DNA of 64,000 nucleotides from Bradyrhizobium sp. WSM3983 (GTDB taxonomy: Bacteria; Pseudomonadota; Alphaproteobacteria; Rhizobiales; Xanthobacteraceae), in NCBI RefSeq assembly GCF_000473045.1, contig NZ_AXAY01000031.1, forward strand, positions 44,336-108,335, read 5' to 3'. Below the pieces are notes generated by a model. The model was not told the DNA's origin and did not search any database. It was given only the letters and a program-made list of their open reading frames with translations. A program made the translations under genes and the position numbers. Below, one piece after another: positions 50,440 through 61,626 of the stretch (the first letter of the stretch is position 1; the number at the start of each line of letters is the position of its first letter).

Positions 50440-51630
50440 ATGAGCACGATCTCACAGTCAGCGACGATTGGCGCCGAAGCGCATGCCTCGCCAAAAAGCA
50501 AGACGCGCAACCTGTCGCTGGATCGCGCCCGCAGCTTCCTGACGCTGGTGGTGCTGCTGCACCACGCCGTCATCCCCTATACCTATTTCGGTCATACCGA
50601 CCCGAAGTTCTTCTTCGGCTTCGACATGATCGTGCTCGCCACCGACAGCTTCTTCATGGCGATGTTCTTCTTCCTGTCGGGCTTGTTTGCGTGGTCAGGC
50701 ATCGCCCGCAAGGGGGCGTTGAGCTATTTGGCAGATCGCCTGCTGCGGCTTGGACTGCCCTTCGTGATCTGCGCATTCACGATCATTCCGCTCGCCTATT
50801 ACGCCATCTCGCTCCGGCAAAATCCCGAGATCGGCCTCTCGGAATACTGGTGGAATATGGTCACGAAGGGCCCGTGGCCGAGCGGGCCGATCTGGTTCCT
50901 CTGGGTTCTGCTTGGCTTCGACGTGGTTGCCTGCATCCTGCATCGACTGTCACCCAACCTGCTCGATCCGATCAATCGCCTATCGCTGCACGGCCGCCGC
51001 CGGCCCGCGGTGTTCTTCGCGGTCATGCTTGCCGTCACCGCGGCGTTCTATGTTCCCGGGCTGATGTATTTTGGGCCAAGCAGCTGGCTGGAGTTCGGGC
51101 CGTTCTCGGTGCAGCACGGGCGCGTGATGCTCTATGCGAGCTACTTCTTTTTCGGTGCCGGCATCGGCGTCGCGAATATGGACCGCGGACTGCTCGCGGC
51201 TGACGGCCGGATGGCGAAGGTCAGCTGGGACTGGATGGTCTTGGCGACCGTTCCGTATTGCCTGCTCTGGGTACTGATCTTCATCAAGCGCGAAATACTG
51301 GGAAATCCGTCACCGCTGCCGAACTGGTATGAGGGGCTCTATGCCATCTGCTTCGCTGTCTTCAGCGTGGCGATCATGTTTCTGATCCTGGCCTTCTTCC
51401 AGAGGTTCAAACAATCGGGTTCGGCCAGACTACTCGATCCGATGCAGGCGGACGCCTATGGCATGTTTTTGGTGCACTACCCGATCGCGCTTTGGCTGCA
51501 ATACTTGCTGTTCGACTATGACCTGCCAGCGATCGTCAAGGCGACGGTTGGATTCGTGCTGACAGTCGCGTTCAGTTGGGCGCTGACGCGCGCCTTGCGC
51601 CAGATCCCCGGGGCAACGAAGGTGCTGTGA
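50440..51630 (+). CDS. Acyltransferase 3 family membrane protein
   Basis: 396 residues with about ten membrane spans. RNLSLDRARSFLTLVVLLHH at the start and DSFFMAMFFFLSGLFAWSGI are typical of the family, as is PMQADAYGMFLVHYPIALWL near the end. Members acylate sugars or lipids (for example OpgC, OafA). Substrate unknown. It is convergent with purL, 15 bases from its stop. Confidence 0.88.
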   Translation: MSTISQSATIGAEAHASPKSKTRNLSLDRARSFLTLVVLLHHAVIPYTYFGHTDPKFFFGFDMIVLATDSFFMAMFFFLSGLFAWSGIARKGALSYLADRLLRLGLPFVICAFTIIPLAYYAISLRQNPEIGLSEYWWNMVTKGPWPSGPIWFLWVLLGFDVVACILHRLSPNLLDPINRLSLHGRRRPAVFFAVMLAVTAAFYVPGLMYFGPSSWLEFGPFSVQHGRVMLYASYFFFGAGIGVANMDRGLLAADGRMAKVSWDWMVLATVPYCLLWVLIFIKREILGNPSPLPNWYEGLYAICFAVFSVAIMFLILAFFQRFKQSGSARLLDPMQADAYGMFLVHYPIALWLQYLLFDYDLPAIVKATVGFVLTVAFSWALTRALRQIPGATKVL

Positions 51631-51645
51631 GTTTGTGAAGGCGGC

Positions 51646-53856
<2,211 letters not shown>

Positions 53857-54039
53857 GGAGTCGGGGCTTTCGGCGGCGTTTTGCCGTTCTTAGGAACATC
53901 CGGGGCTCACGAAAAGCCCTTTATGGCGCATTTTCCCGCTGTCCCACGTTTTGCAAGGAGCGTCGGCGGGAACGGGAATTGCAAGGCGCTGACGGATCGG
54001 ATTTAAGGGCTAAAGACCCGTAATTGAAGGCCCGTTTCC

Positions 54040-54519
54040 TTGCACGAATTGACCAAAGTCCCCTCCACCCGCCGTCCCGACCTGCACGTCGCCACCGAGG
54101 GCGAGTTCAAGGGCTGGCGGACCTGGATTCGCGACAGTTTTGAGAGCCATATCGGGCCGTTCTGGCACAAGATCGAGGACGACGGGAGTGTCCGCTCGGC
54201 GTTCCGGGTCGAGAAAAAGCATCTCAACGGCTCCGGGAACGTCCATGGCGGCTGCTTCATGGCCTTCGCCGACTATTGCCTGTTCGCAATCGCCACCCAC
54301 GAGCTGGACGGCCCGGCCGTGACCACCAATTTCGCCTGCGATTTCCTCGATGCGGCGCGCGAAGGCGAGCTGGTCGAATGCACAGGCGAAGTGTCCCGCG
54401 CCGGCGGCTCGCTGATCTTCCTACGCGGCAAGCTGACCTCAGCCGGCCGGCCGCTGTTCACGTTCTCCGGCACGATCAAGCGGGTGAAGCGGAAGCCGGC
54501 AGTACAGGCAAACGCATAG
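54040..54519 (+). CDS. PaaI-family thioesterase (hot-dog fold)
   Basis: 159 residues, a single hot-dog domain of the PaaI type; the signature reads HLNGSGNVHGGCFMAFADYC near residue 69, with VTTNFACDFLDAAREGELVE after it. It hydrolyses an acyl-CoA thioester; substrate unknown. The start used is a TTG (codon for MHELTKVPSTRR) because no ATG occurs early enough; a TTG three codons later is also possible. It lies on the opposite strand from the flanking purL and purQ genes. Confidence 0.8.
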   Translation: MHELTKVPSTRRPDLHVATEGEFKGWRTWIRDSFESHIGPFWHKIEDDGSVRSAFRVEKKHLNGSGNVHGGCFMAFADYCLFAIATHELDGPAVTTNFACDFLDAAREGELVECTGEVSRAGGSLIFLRGKLTSAGRPLFTFSGTIKRVKRKPAVQANA

Positions 54520-54544
54520 CGCGACAGCTGCCCGAGCGCGCGGT

Positions 54545-54664
54545 TCAGGCCGAAAGCTGTTTTTCAGCGAACGCGTGATAGATCCGCGTGATATCGAGCA
54601 GCAGCATAACCAGGGCAACGGCCGTGCGAAAATCCGACGTACGTTCAATTGCACCGACACGCAT
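54545..54664 (-). CDS. Possible 39-residue peptide
   Basis: Starts MRVGAIERTSDFRTAVALVM and ends KQLSA. One hydrophobic helix is possible. A clear ribosome-binding site is not seen, and the region next to it contains a degenerate purQ-like fragment, so it may be non-coding remnant DNA. Confidence 0.25.
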   Translation of the reverse strand: MRVGAIERTSDFRTAVALVMLLLDITRIYHAFAEKQLSA

Positions 54665-54756
54665 GATAGCATGCCGACGTGACAGAACTTTCCAAAGTTG
54701 CTCTGACCGAAGCCGCGCGGGCCCGGCGCGTGATCGAGTAACTTCCCGTCAGTCGC

Positions 54757-54850
54757 GATGTCGTCGGATGTGGTTCACGCCGCGTGGTCGCGACGGGCGA
54801 CAAGGCCGGCGTTGGAATGGTTGCGCCGTTGATATTGTCGTGCTCGCGAC
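54757..54850 (-). pseudogene. Degenerate fragment resembling the 3' end of purQ
   Basis: The bases GCGCCGTTGATATTGT (54824-54839) recur exactly at the 3' end of purQ (56034-56049), in the same orientation, with flanking similarity: GATGTCGTCGGATGTGGTTC here against GATGTCTTCGACGTGGTTTT near 55949. Aligned, the two stretches are of the same order but an 18-base gap and several substitutions separate them. In the purQ frame it reads NINGA as purQ does before it breaks. The segment lies on the other side of the porin gene from purQ. Confidence 0.55.
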
Positions 54851-54860
54851 AACACCCTCG

Positions 54861-55655
54861 TCAGTACTTGGCGACGACCGGACCGGGGCCGCCAAACCGA
54901 TAATTCACGCCCACCATTCCGGCATCGATGCGATGGCCGATCCGGATCGGCTCACTAAAGCCGGCATCGGCGCCGATGCCCTGCGTCGCGAGGATGCTCG
55001 TTCCGAAATCCATATGATTGTATTCGGCGAAAACCGACCAGTTCGGCGCGAGCAAATATTCGACGCCGCCGCCGACGATCCACCCGCTGCGCGTCTCGGA
55101 CCCCGTAAACGTCGCGACGCCCATTCCGGTGATGGTATAGTCCAGGCTGGATCGCGACCACGCGCCGCCGCCCTTGACATAGAGCAGAGTCTGCGGCGTG
55201 ACCGTGTAGCCGATGCGGGCGGTCGCGGTCGCAATCCATGAGGTCCGCGCGCTGAGATCGAAGATGTTGGGAAACTGCGGGTCACCAGGAGCGGGCACGA
55301 CCCGGTTGGAGCCACGCAGATCCGTGGCGTCGATCATGCCCTGAGCACCGAACACGAAGTTGCCGGCCTGGTAATCGCAACCGATCTGGCCGCCGCCGAT
55401 CACGCCGGTGTTGCGTTCGGAGCCCAGATCGAAATTCGGCAGGCGGTTCGGATTGACGTTGGTGTAAGTCTGGCGGTCGCTCCCGCCGCCGACATTGCCG
55501 CCGACATAGCATCCCGTCCAGCTATAGACGGCCATCGGCACCGGAGGAGCCTTGGTATAGGGTCGCGCAGCGAGGTCTGCGGCATTCGCAAGGCCGGCGG
55601 CGGCTGTCGCGATGGTGCCGAAGGCCATGAATGTCGCAACTTTTGTAAATCGCAT
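54861..55655 (-). CDS. Outer-membrane beta-barrel protein (Omp31/porin-like)
   Basis: 264 residues: signal peptide MRFTKVATFMAFGTIATAAA with cleavage after ANA, then a mature beta-barrel that begins DLAARPYTKAP. Typical pieces are WTGCYVGGNVGGG, TVTPQTLLYVKGGGAWSRSS and VEYLLAPNWSVFAEYNHMDF and the barrel-ending GVNYRFGG followed by a final aromatic-ending strand. Members are abundant in Rhizobiales outer membranes. Start fixed by GAGGG just before the ATG. It sits between a purQ-like fragment and purQ, so it has probably been inserted there. Confidence 0.9.
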   Translation of the reverse strand: MRFTKVATFMAFGTIATAAAGLANAADLAARPYTKAPPVPMAVYSWTGCYVGGNVGGGSDRQTYTNVNPNRLPNFDLGSERNTGVIGGGQIGCDYQAGNFVFGAQGMIDATDLRGSNRVVPAPGDPQFPNIFDLSARTSWIATATARIGYTVTPQTLLYVKGGGAWSRSSLDYTITGMGVATFTGSETRSGWIVGGGVEYLLAPNWSVFAEYNHMDFGTSILATQGIGADAGFSEPIRIGHRIDAGMVGVNYRFGGPGPVVAKY

Positions 55656-55882
55656 AATGCCCTCGAAAAAAACGTTGCTGGAAGAAATGATGTAAATCGT
55701 TTGGCTGCGAACCATACACGATCGCGGGCGCGCCCAAAGTCGGCGTCCGCAGATTCGCATGCTTTTGCGGGCGCTGTTGCTAATTTGATGCTAAAAGCGG
55801 GTCGTTCGGCGCGTGAAGCGTGCTCGTTGACGCGCAACGACAAGTCGAGTTGCGACCGAGGCGCGCTTCGTTTCTGAAAAAA
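55656..55882. other. Intergenic region upstream of the porin gene, downstream of purQ
   Basis: 227 bases with no supported gene. It is less GC-rich than the coding DNA near 55660-55710 and would hold the porin promoter and 5' leader. No repeat or terminator was found. Confidence 0.6.
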
Positions 55883-56584
55883 CTACGCTGCGCGGTCGAG
55901 ATGGGCGACCAGGCCTGCGAACAGGCCGCGGCCATCGGTGCAGCCCATGATGTCTTCGACGTGGTTTTCGGGATGCGGCATCATGCCGAGCACGTTGCCC
56001 TTGTCGTTGACGAGGCCGGCAATCGAATGCGCCGCGCCGTTGATATTGTGGCTCTCGTCGACCGCGCCGTCGGCCGAGCAATAGCGATAGAGCACGCGCC
56101 CCTCGCCTTCAATGCGCTTGATGGTCTCTTCATCCGCCTCGTAATTGCCCTCGCCATGGGCGACCGGCACGCGGATCACCTGGCCGGCATTGTAGCCGCG
56201 GGTGAACGGCGTGTCAGAGCGCTCGACGCGCAGATGCACGTCCTTGCAGATGAATTTCAGCCGCGCGTTGCGCATCAGCACGCCCGGCAGCAGTCCGGCT
56301 TCGCACAGGATCTGGAAGCCGTTGCAGACGCCGAGCACGAGGCCGCCCTTGGCCGCATAGTCGCGCACCGCATCCATCACCGGCGCCCGCGCCGCAATCG
56401 CACCACAGCGTAAGTAATCGCCGTAGGAGAAGCCGCCCGGCACGACCACGAGGTCGGTACCCGCAGGCAACGACGGCTCGGCGTGCCAGACCATCGCAGG
56501 CTCGTGGCCCGAGATCAGTTTCAACGCCCGCGCCATGTCGCGCTCGCGATTGATTCCGGGAAAAACGAGGATGGCGGCTTTCAT
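55883..56584 (-). CDS. purQ: Phosphoribosylformylglycinamidine synthase glutaminase subunit PurQ
   Basis: 233 residues, class I glutamine amidotransferase supplying ammonia to PurL. Start MKAAILVFPGINRERDMARA; the nucleophile elbow is in GGLVLGVCNGFQILCEAGLL, with the catalytic His and Glu in GMMPHPENHVEDIMG. The ATG at 56584 is chosen; the open frame continues upstream for 400 codons, antisense to corA, and is rejected. It lies downstream of purS-purC on the same strand, with corA on the other strand between them. Confidence 0.96.
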   Translation of the reverse strand: MKAAILVFPGINRERDMARALKLISGHEPAMVWHAEPSLPAGTDLVVVPGGFSYGDYLRCGAIAARAPVMDAVRDYAAKGGLVLGVCNGFQILCEAGLLPGVLMRNARLKFICKDVHLRVERSDTPFTRGYNAGQVIRVPVAHGEGNYEADEETIKRIEGEGRVLYRYCSADGAVDESHNINGAAHSIAGLVNDKGNVLGMMPHPENHVEDIMGCTDGRGLFAGLVAHLDRAA

Positions 56585-56707
56585 GGTCGGGTTCCGGGGC
56601 GGGGAATTGGAATCGGGCTGGCGCGGAGGCCAATTTGCCAGCAGACATAACCATTTGACGCGGATTTTACCAGTGCTAGCCTTGCCAAGGAGCGTTGTGC
56701 ACAGGCC

Positions 56708-57766
56708 ATGGCGCTCCATCTGGCCAATCGATTTGCCGGGATGAACGCCATGAATTTCCCGTCTCACCCCAAGTCTCCAGCCGAACCTGTGTCCTCCGAG
56801 GGCGTCATCGCCGCCAGCGCCTATGTCGACGGGCGGCGCGTCGCCAATATCGCGATAGAGGAAGCCGCGAGCTGGCGCGCCAAGCCTGGCCACGTGGTCT
56901 GGATCGGGCTCTACGAGCCCGACCTGACGCTCCTCATCAGCGTGCAGAAGCAGTTCGACCTGCACGACCTCGCCATCGAAGATGCCAACAACGCCCATCA
57001 GCGGCCCAAGATCGAACAATATGGCGACGGCCTGTTCATCGTGGCGCGTACGGCGCAACTGATCGAAGGTCGCATCGCCTTTGGCGAGACCCATCTGTTC
57101 GTCGGCGAGGGCTATTTGGTCTCCGTGCGCCACGGCGCCTCGACGTCGTATACCGCCGTGCGCGAGCGCTGCGAGAGCTGTCCCCGCGCGCTTGCGCGCG
57201 GCGAGGACTACATTCTCTACGCCATCCTCGATTTCATCGTGGACAATTATTCCCCTGTGCTGGAAACGATCCACGAGGAGGTCGAACAGATTGAGGACGA
57301 CGTGCTCGCCAATCCGATCACGCGGACCCAGGTCGAACGGCTCTATATGCTTCGCCGGGACCTGTTGCGGCTGCGTAACGCGATCGGCCCGCTGGTGGAA
57401 GTCTGCCGCCGGCTCGAGCACGACAACCTGCCGATGGTACGGGCGACCATGCGGCCGCTGTTTCGCGACGTCACCGATCACGTCCGCAACATTCAGGAGC
57501 GCATCGATTCGATGCGCGAGGTGCTCGCCTTCGCGTTCGAGGCGAGCCTTCTGGTCGGCCAAGCCCAGGAGACCGCAGTCTCCAAGAAGCTCGCATCCTG
57601 GCTTGCGATCATCGCCGTCCCGACCGCAGTCGCCGGCATCTACGGGATGAACTTCAAGTACATCCCCGAGCTGCAGCTCGAATACGGCTACTTCATCGTG
57701 ATGGGACTGATGGCATTTATCTGCGCCGGCCTGTACTGGCGCTTCCGTCGCGTGGGGTGGCTGTGA
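56708..57766 (+). CDS. corA: CorA-family magnesium/cobalt transporter
   Basis: 352 residues, a CorA channel. The long N-terminal cytoplasmic funnel is followed by two C-terminal membrane spans (about residues 290-310 and 325-345) with the signature IYGMNFKYIPELQLEYGYFI containing GMN. The first ATG is listed; ATGs at residues 12 and 15 are possible starts. It is on the plus strand between purS and purQ on the minus strand. Confidence 0.9.
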   Translation: MALHLANRFAGMNAMNFPSHPKSPAEPVSSEGVIAASAYVDGRRVANIAIEEAASWRAKPGHVVWIGLYEPDLTLLISVQKQFDLHDLAIEDANNAHQRPKIEQYGDGLFIVARTAQLIEGRIAFGETHLFVGEGYLVSVRHGASTSYTAVRERCESCPRALARGEDYILYAILDFIVDNYSPVLETIHEEVEQIEDDVLANPITRTQVERLYMLRRDLLRLRNAIGPLVEVCRRLEHDNLPMVRATMRPLFRDVTDHVRNIQERIDSMREVLAFAFEASLLVGQAQETAVSKKLASWLAIIAVPTAVAGIYGMNFKYIPELQLEYGYFIVMGLMAFICAGLYWRFRRVGWL

Positions 57767-57797
57767 GCACGAGACGAACGCGCGTTCCACATCACCC

Positions 57798-58040
57798 CTA
57801 GCTCAGCACTTCGACCCGATAATTCTCGATCACGGTGTTCGCCAGTAGCTTGTCCGCGGCGTCCTTCAGCGCGGCTTCGACCTTGGCCTTGTCGGCGCCG
57901 GCGAGTTCGATGTCGAACACCTTGCCCTGGCGGACGCTGGCGACGCCGTCGACGCCGAGCGACTTCAGCGCGCCTTCGATGGCCTTTCCTTGCGGATCAA
58001 GGATGCCCGTCTTCAGGGTAACGGTAACACGTGCCTTCAC
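57798..58040 (-). CDS. purS: Phosphoribosylformylglycinamidine synthase subunit PurS
   Basis: 80-residue small subunit: MKARVTVTLKTGILDPQGKA with EGALKSLGVDGVASVRQGK is the family pattern. It stabilises the PurL-PurQ complex. It starts 12 bases after the purC stop on the same strand. Confidence 0.95.
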   Translation of the reverse strand: MKARVTVTLKTGILDPQGKAIEGALKSLGVDGVASVRQGKVFDIELAGADKAKVEAALKDAADKLLANTVIENYRVEVLS

Positions 58041-58052
58041 GTCAAAATCCTC

Positions 58053-58820
58053 TTAGCTTTTCACCAGCACCGGACCGGTGCCCTGCGGACGCTCGTTCTC
58101 CATGAGGATGCCGAGGCGCTTGGCGACTTCGGTATAGGCCTCGAGCAGGCCACCGAGATCCCTGCGGAACCGATCCTTGTCGAGCTTCTCGTTCGACTTG
58201 ATGTCCCACAGACGGCAGCTATCCGGCGAGATCTCGTCGGCGACGATGATGCGCATCATCTCGTTCTCGAACAGCCGCCCGCACTCCATCTTGAAGTCGA
58301 CGAGGCGGATGCCGATGCCGAGGAAGAGGCCGGTGAGAAAGTCGTTGACGCGGATGGCGAGCGCCATGATGTCGTCGATCTCCTGCGGCGTGGCCCAGCC
58401 GAAGGCGGTGATGTGCTCTTCCGACACCATGGGGTCGTTGAGCTGGTCGTTCTTGTAATAGAATTCGATGATCGAACGGGGCAGCTGGGTGCCCTCCTCG
58501 ATGCCGAGGCGCTGCGACAGCGAGCCCGCGGCGACATTCCGCACCACCACCTCGAGCGGCACGATCTCGACCTCGCGAATCAACTGCTCGCGCATATTGA
58601 GACGGCGGATGAAGTGGGTCGGCACCCCGATGTCGTTGAGGTGCTGAAACAGGTACTCCGAGATCCGGTTGTTGAGGACACCCTTGCCCTCGATCACCTG
58701 ATGCTTCTTCGCATTGAACGCGGTGGCGTCATCCTTGAAGTGCTGGATCAGGGTACCGGGCTCCGGACCTTCGTAAAGAACCTTTGCCTTGCCTTCATAA
58801 ATGCGACGCCGACGGCTCAT
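58053..58820 (-). CDS. purC: Phosphoribosylaminoimidazole-succinocarboxamide synthase
   Basis: 255-residue SAICAR synthetase (seventh or eighth step of purine synthesis). Features: RRRRIYEGKAKVLYEGPEPG, HQVIEGKGVLNNRISEYLFQ, LIREVEIVPLEVVVRNVAAG and VDFKMECGRLFENEM with ADEISPDSCRLWD. The ATG at 58820 is preferred; an ATG at 58850 adds ten residues. It opens the purC-purS-purQ-purL set and is divergent from the DUF1476 gene across about 320 bases. Confidence 0.95.
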   Translation of the reverse strand: MSRRRRIYEGKAKVLYEGPEPGTLIQHFKDDATAFNAKKHQVIEGKGVLNNRISEYLFQHLNDIGVPTHFIRRLNMREQLIREVEIVPLEVVVRNVAAGSLSQRLGIEEGTQLPRSIIEFYYKNDQLNDPMVSEEHITAFGWATPQEIDDIMALAIRVNDFLTGLFLGIGIRLVDFKMECGRLFENEMMRIIVADEISPDSCRLWDIKSNEKLDKDRFRRDLGGLLEAYTEVAKRLGILMENERPQGTGPVLVKS

Positions 58821-59141
58821 TGGGATGTACCGTGTTTTGTTGAAATCCATGTATTTGGTGTGCTCCGGTTACCAGGTTACGACCCACAGCGGAGCTGCCG
58901 TGAACGGCCAGGAACCCCATCTGAACCCTTGGAAACAGAACGGGAACCAAGCCTTCAGGCAACCTATCCGATTGGCTCTCCCAGCACAATCGATCCGGCC
59001 CATCCGACGCTGACTTATACCGCCTTGCCTGCGGCTTAACGGCTCGTTGTTTCGCCGATTCATGCCCCCTATGTAGGCATGCGCCGGGGCCCTCGCAACG
59101 AGAGCCGCCACGTCCAGCGACCTTAAGGAATTGGAAGACGC
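58821..59141. other. Divergent promoter region between purC and the DUF1476 gene
   Basis: 321 bases without a supported gene. It must carry the purine operon promoter and that of the DUF1476 gene. A possible PurR-type operator was looked for but not found. No strong hairpin or repeat was seen; short ORFs here lack ribosome-binding sites. Confidence 0.6.
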
Positions 59142-59465
59142 ATGAGCGAATTCAACAAGCGTGAGGAAGGCTTTGAGAAGAAGTATGCCCTCGACGAGGA
59201 GCAGAAATTCAGGGCGGAGGCCCGCCGCAACCGGCTGCTGGGGCTGTGGGCGGCCGAAAAGCTCGGAATCACCGGTGAAGCCGCCACCGCCTACGCCAAG
59301 GAAGTCGTCGCGGCCGATTTCGAGGAGGCTGGCGATGGCGACGTCCTGCGCAAGGTTATGGCCGATTTCGCCGCCAAGAACATCGCCCTTACCGAACAGG
59401 CGATTCGCAGCAAGATGAACGAGCTGATTGCGGTCGCGGCCGCCGAGGTGAAGGCCGGGAAATAG
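59142..59465 (+). CDS. DUF1476 protein (F1-ATPase inhibitor zeta subunit family)
   Basis: 107 residues with the typical start MSEFNKREEGFEKKYALDEE and FRAEARRNRLLGLWAAEKLG. In Paracoccus the DUF1476 protein is the natural inhibitor (zeta) of the F1-ATPase, using its N-terminal helix to block rotation in one direction. The family is confined to alphaproteobacteria. Two-helix bundle and acidic ends fit. Stands alone between purC and purB. Confidence 0.9.
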   Translation: MSEFNKREEGFEKKYALDEEQKFRAEARRNRLLGLWAAEKLGITGEAATAYAKEVVAADFEEAGDGDVLRKVMADFAAKNIALTEQAIRSKMNELIAVAAAEVKAGK

Positions 59466-59552
59466 GCTGCCAGCGGGTGGCGGAATGGCGGACGGACGTC
59501 CCACCCCGCTGCCCGCCCTCCCGGGCTTGCAGCCGGCTCCTGGCAATGCCAA

Positions 59553-61004
59553 ATGGGCGGCATGTCCCAGGATCACACCCAAGATCACATCTCCAACGTC
59601 CTCGCCCAACGCTATGCCTCGCCCGCCATGCGCGCCATCTGGAGTGGCGAAGGCAAGGTCCGCCTCGAACGCGACTACTGGATCGCCGTGCTGAAAGGCC
59701 AGCGCGATCTCGGCATTCCTGTGCCGGATGGCGTGATCGAGAGCTACGAACGCGTGAAGGACCAGGTCGACCTGGCCTCCATCATGCGGCGCGAGCGCAT
59801 CACCCGCCACGACGTCAAGGCGCGGATCGAGGAGTTCTGCGACCTCGCCGGTCATGAGCACCTGCACAAGGGCATGACCAGCCGCGACCTCACAGAGAAC
59901 GTGGAGCAGTTGCAGGTCTATCGCGGGCTGCAGCTCGTCGAGACCAAGAGCATCGCCGCGCTCATTCGCTTTGCCAGGCACGCCAAGCAATTGCGCGACA
60001 TGCCGTTCACGGCGCGCACGCACAACGTCGCCGCGCAGGTCACGACGCTCGGCAAGCGCATCGCCATGTTCGGCGAGGAGATGCTGGTTTCGCATCAGAG
60101 CCTGGTCAACGTGCTCGACACCTATCCCGCGCGCGGCCTGAAGGGCGCGGTCGGCACCCGGCTCGATCAGATCACACTGTTCAACGGCGATGCCGGCAAG
60201 GCGCGCGCGCTCGAGCAGCGCATTCTTGTCCATCTCGGCCTGCCGAAGAGTTTTGATGCGGTTGGCCAGGTCTATCCGCGCAGCCTCGACTTCCGAGCGG
60301 TCAGCGTCCTCACCGAGCTTGCCAGCGGCCCCGGCAACTTCGCCAAGACGTTGCGCCTGATGGCGGGCCACGAACTCGCCAGTGAAGGTTTTGCCAAGGG
60401 CCAGGTCGGCTCGTCCGCGATGCCGCACAAGATGAACAGCCGCTCCTGCGAGCGCATCAACGGCCTGCATGTCGTGTTGAAGGGCTATCTCGCCATGGCC
60501 GCCGGCCTCGCCGGCGATCAGTGGAACGAAGGCGACGTGTCCTGCTCGGTCGTCCGCCGGGTCATGCTGCCGGATGCCTTCCTCGCCATGGACGGCCTGC
60601 TCGAGACCCTGCTCTCCGTGCTCGACCAGATGGAAGTGTTCGACGCCGTCGTCGCGACCGAGCTCAATCGCTATCTGCCCTTCCTGCTGACCACCACGGT
60701 GATGATGGAAGCGGTCAAAAAGGGTGCCGGCCGCGAAGGCGCGCATGAGGCGATCAAGGAGCATGCGGTCGCGGCCATTCGCGACCTGCGCACCGGCAAG
60801 ATCGTGCAGAACGACCTGCTGCAGCGTCTCGCTGCCGATCAACGTCTTGGCTTGAGCGAAGCCGAGTTGCAGCGCGTGCTCGATCACGGTCGCGCCAATT
60901 CCGGCGATGCCGGCGCCCAGGTCGACTACTTTGCCGAGCAGGTCGACGCGCTGGCGAAGGCGAAGCCTGAAGCGGCCAAGTACACGCCGGGCGCGATCCT
61001 GTAA
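59553..61004 (+). CDS. purB: Adenylosuccinate lyase
   Basis: 483-residue fumarase/aspartase-superfamily enzyme acting twice in purine synthesis (SAICAR and adenylosuccinate). The signature GSSAMPHKMNSRSCERINGL lies near residue 290, and TSRDLTENVEQLQVYRG and THNVAAQVTTLGKRIA contain further family residues. ATG at 59553 and one three codons later both possible. Long, purB of this length (480) belong to the alphaproteobacterial subgroup. It converges with cynS. Confidence 0.94.
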   Translation: MGGMSQDHTQDHISNVLAQRYASPAMRAIWSGEGKVRLERDYWIAVLKGQRDLGIPVPDGVIESYERVKDQVDLASIMRRERITRHDVKARIEEFCDLAGHEHLHKGMTSRDLTENVEQLQVYRGLQLVETKSIAALIRFARHAKQLRDMPFTARTHNVAAQVTTLGKRIAMFGEEMLVSHQSLVNVLDTYPARGLKGAVGTRLDQITLFNGDAGKARALEQRILVHLGLPKSFDAVGQVYPRSLDFRAVSVLTELASGPGNFAKTLRLMAGHELASEGFAKGQVGSSAMPHKMNSRSCERINGLHVVLKGYLAMAAGLAGDQWNEGDVSCSVVRRVMLPDAFLAMDGLLETLLSVLDQMEVFDAVVATELNRYLPFLLTTTVMMEAVKKGAGREGAHEAIKEHAVAAIRDLRTGKIVQNDLLQRLAADQRLGLSEAELQRVLDHGRANSGDAGAQVDYFAEQVDALAKAKPEAAKYTPGAIL

Positions 61005-61018
61005 GCCAATAGTGAGTG

Positions 61019-61054
61019 GCGAGGTGCGAGTGGAAAATTCCATTCGCACCTCGC
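61019..61054. terminator. Long hairpin between purB and cynS, bidirectional terminator
   Basis: A 17-base stem (GCGAGGTGCGAGTGGAA with TTCCATTCGCACCTCGC, one mismatch) closes on a 2-base turn. It starts 15 bases after purB and ends 12 bases before the cynS stop. T-runs are short (CCCTTTTATT on the plus side), so it would terminate mainly through hairpin strength. Confidence 0.7.
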
Positions 61055-61065
61055 GATTCGCCCTT

Positions 61066-61548
61066 TTATTCTTCCTTGAAGCCGTACTCCGGTACATTGC
61101 CGCTGGCGCCGTAATATTTGTACGGCAGGAATTTGCCGCTCATGGTGATCTTGACGCGGTCGCCCTTGGGGTTCGGCAGGCGCTCCATGACCATGTCGAA
61201 GTCGATCGCCGACATGATGCCGTCGCCATACTCTTCCTCGATGAGCGCCTTCCACGCTGGGCCGTTGACCATCACCAGCTCATAGAAGCGATAGATCAGA
61301 GGATCGGTCGGCGGCATCGGCATGCCACGCATCGGCGTTTCGTTGAGCATTGTGGTTTCGGCTTTCGACAGGCCGAACAGTTCAGCGGCGTTCGCGGCTT
61401 GCGGCTTCGTCAACTTCATCTGGCCAAGAATCGCGCCTGTTATCAGCACCTCGGAATAGCCGCCGATCTTCTCGCAGATGTATTTCCAGCTCCAGCCCTT
61501 CTCGCGTTTGATGTCGAGCAGCTTCTCGGTGAGGTCTTCGCGTTTCAT
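61066..61548 (-). CDS. cynS: Cyanate hydratase (cyanase)
   Basis: 160 residues. Converts cyanate and bicarbonate to ammonia and CO2 (through carbamate). The catalytic triad Arg87, Glu90 and Ser113 lies in LIYRFYELVMVNG and DGIMSAIDFDM with the same spacing as in the E. coli enzyme (96, 99, 122). The N-terminal helical domain LLDIKREKGWSWKYICEKIG is complete. No carbonic anhydrase (cynT) or cyanate transporter gene is next to it. Confidence 0.95.
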   Translation of the reverse strand: MKREDLTEKLLDIKREKGWSWKYICEKIGGYSEVLITGAILGQMKLTKPQAANAAELFGLSKAETTMLNETPMRGMPMPPTDPLIYRFYELVMVNGPAWKALIEEEYGDGIMSAIDFDMVMERLPNPKGDRVKITMSGKFLPYKYYGASGNVPEYGFKEE

Positions 61549-61626
61549 GTCAGGGTCTCCCTTGGCTCAGCACTGTGATGGACCTGCCGCTTTGCGAGGC
61601 ACGAAACGTGCCAATAAATGAGAGGC

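Noticed and set aside
54679..54741. 20-codon ORF VTELSKVALTEAARARRVIE
   Set aside because: Too short, no ribosome-binding site, and lies in DNA that seems to be decayed remnant next to the purQ-like fragment.
56585..57790. Upstream extension of purQ through corA
   Set aside because: Antisense to corA, which has its GMN motif and membrane spans on the other strand.
58869..61097. 742-codon open frame on the minus strand across purB and the DUF1476 gene
   Set aside because: Antisense to two recognised genes; low-complexity composition and no domain pattern.
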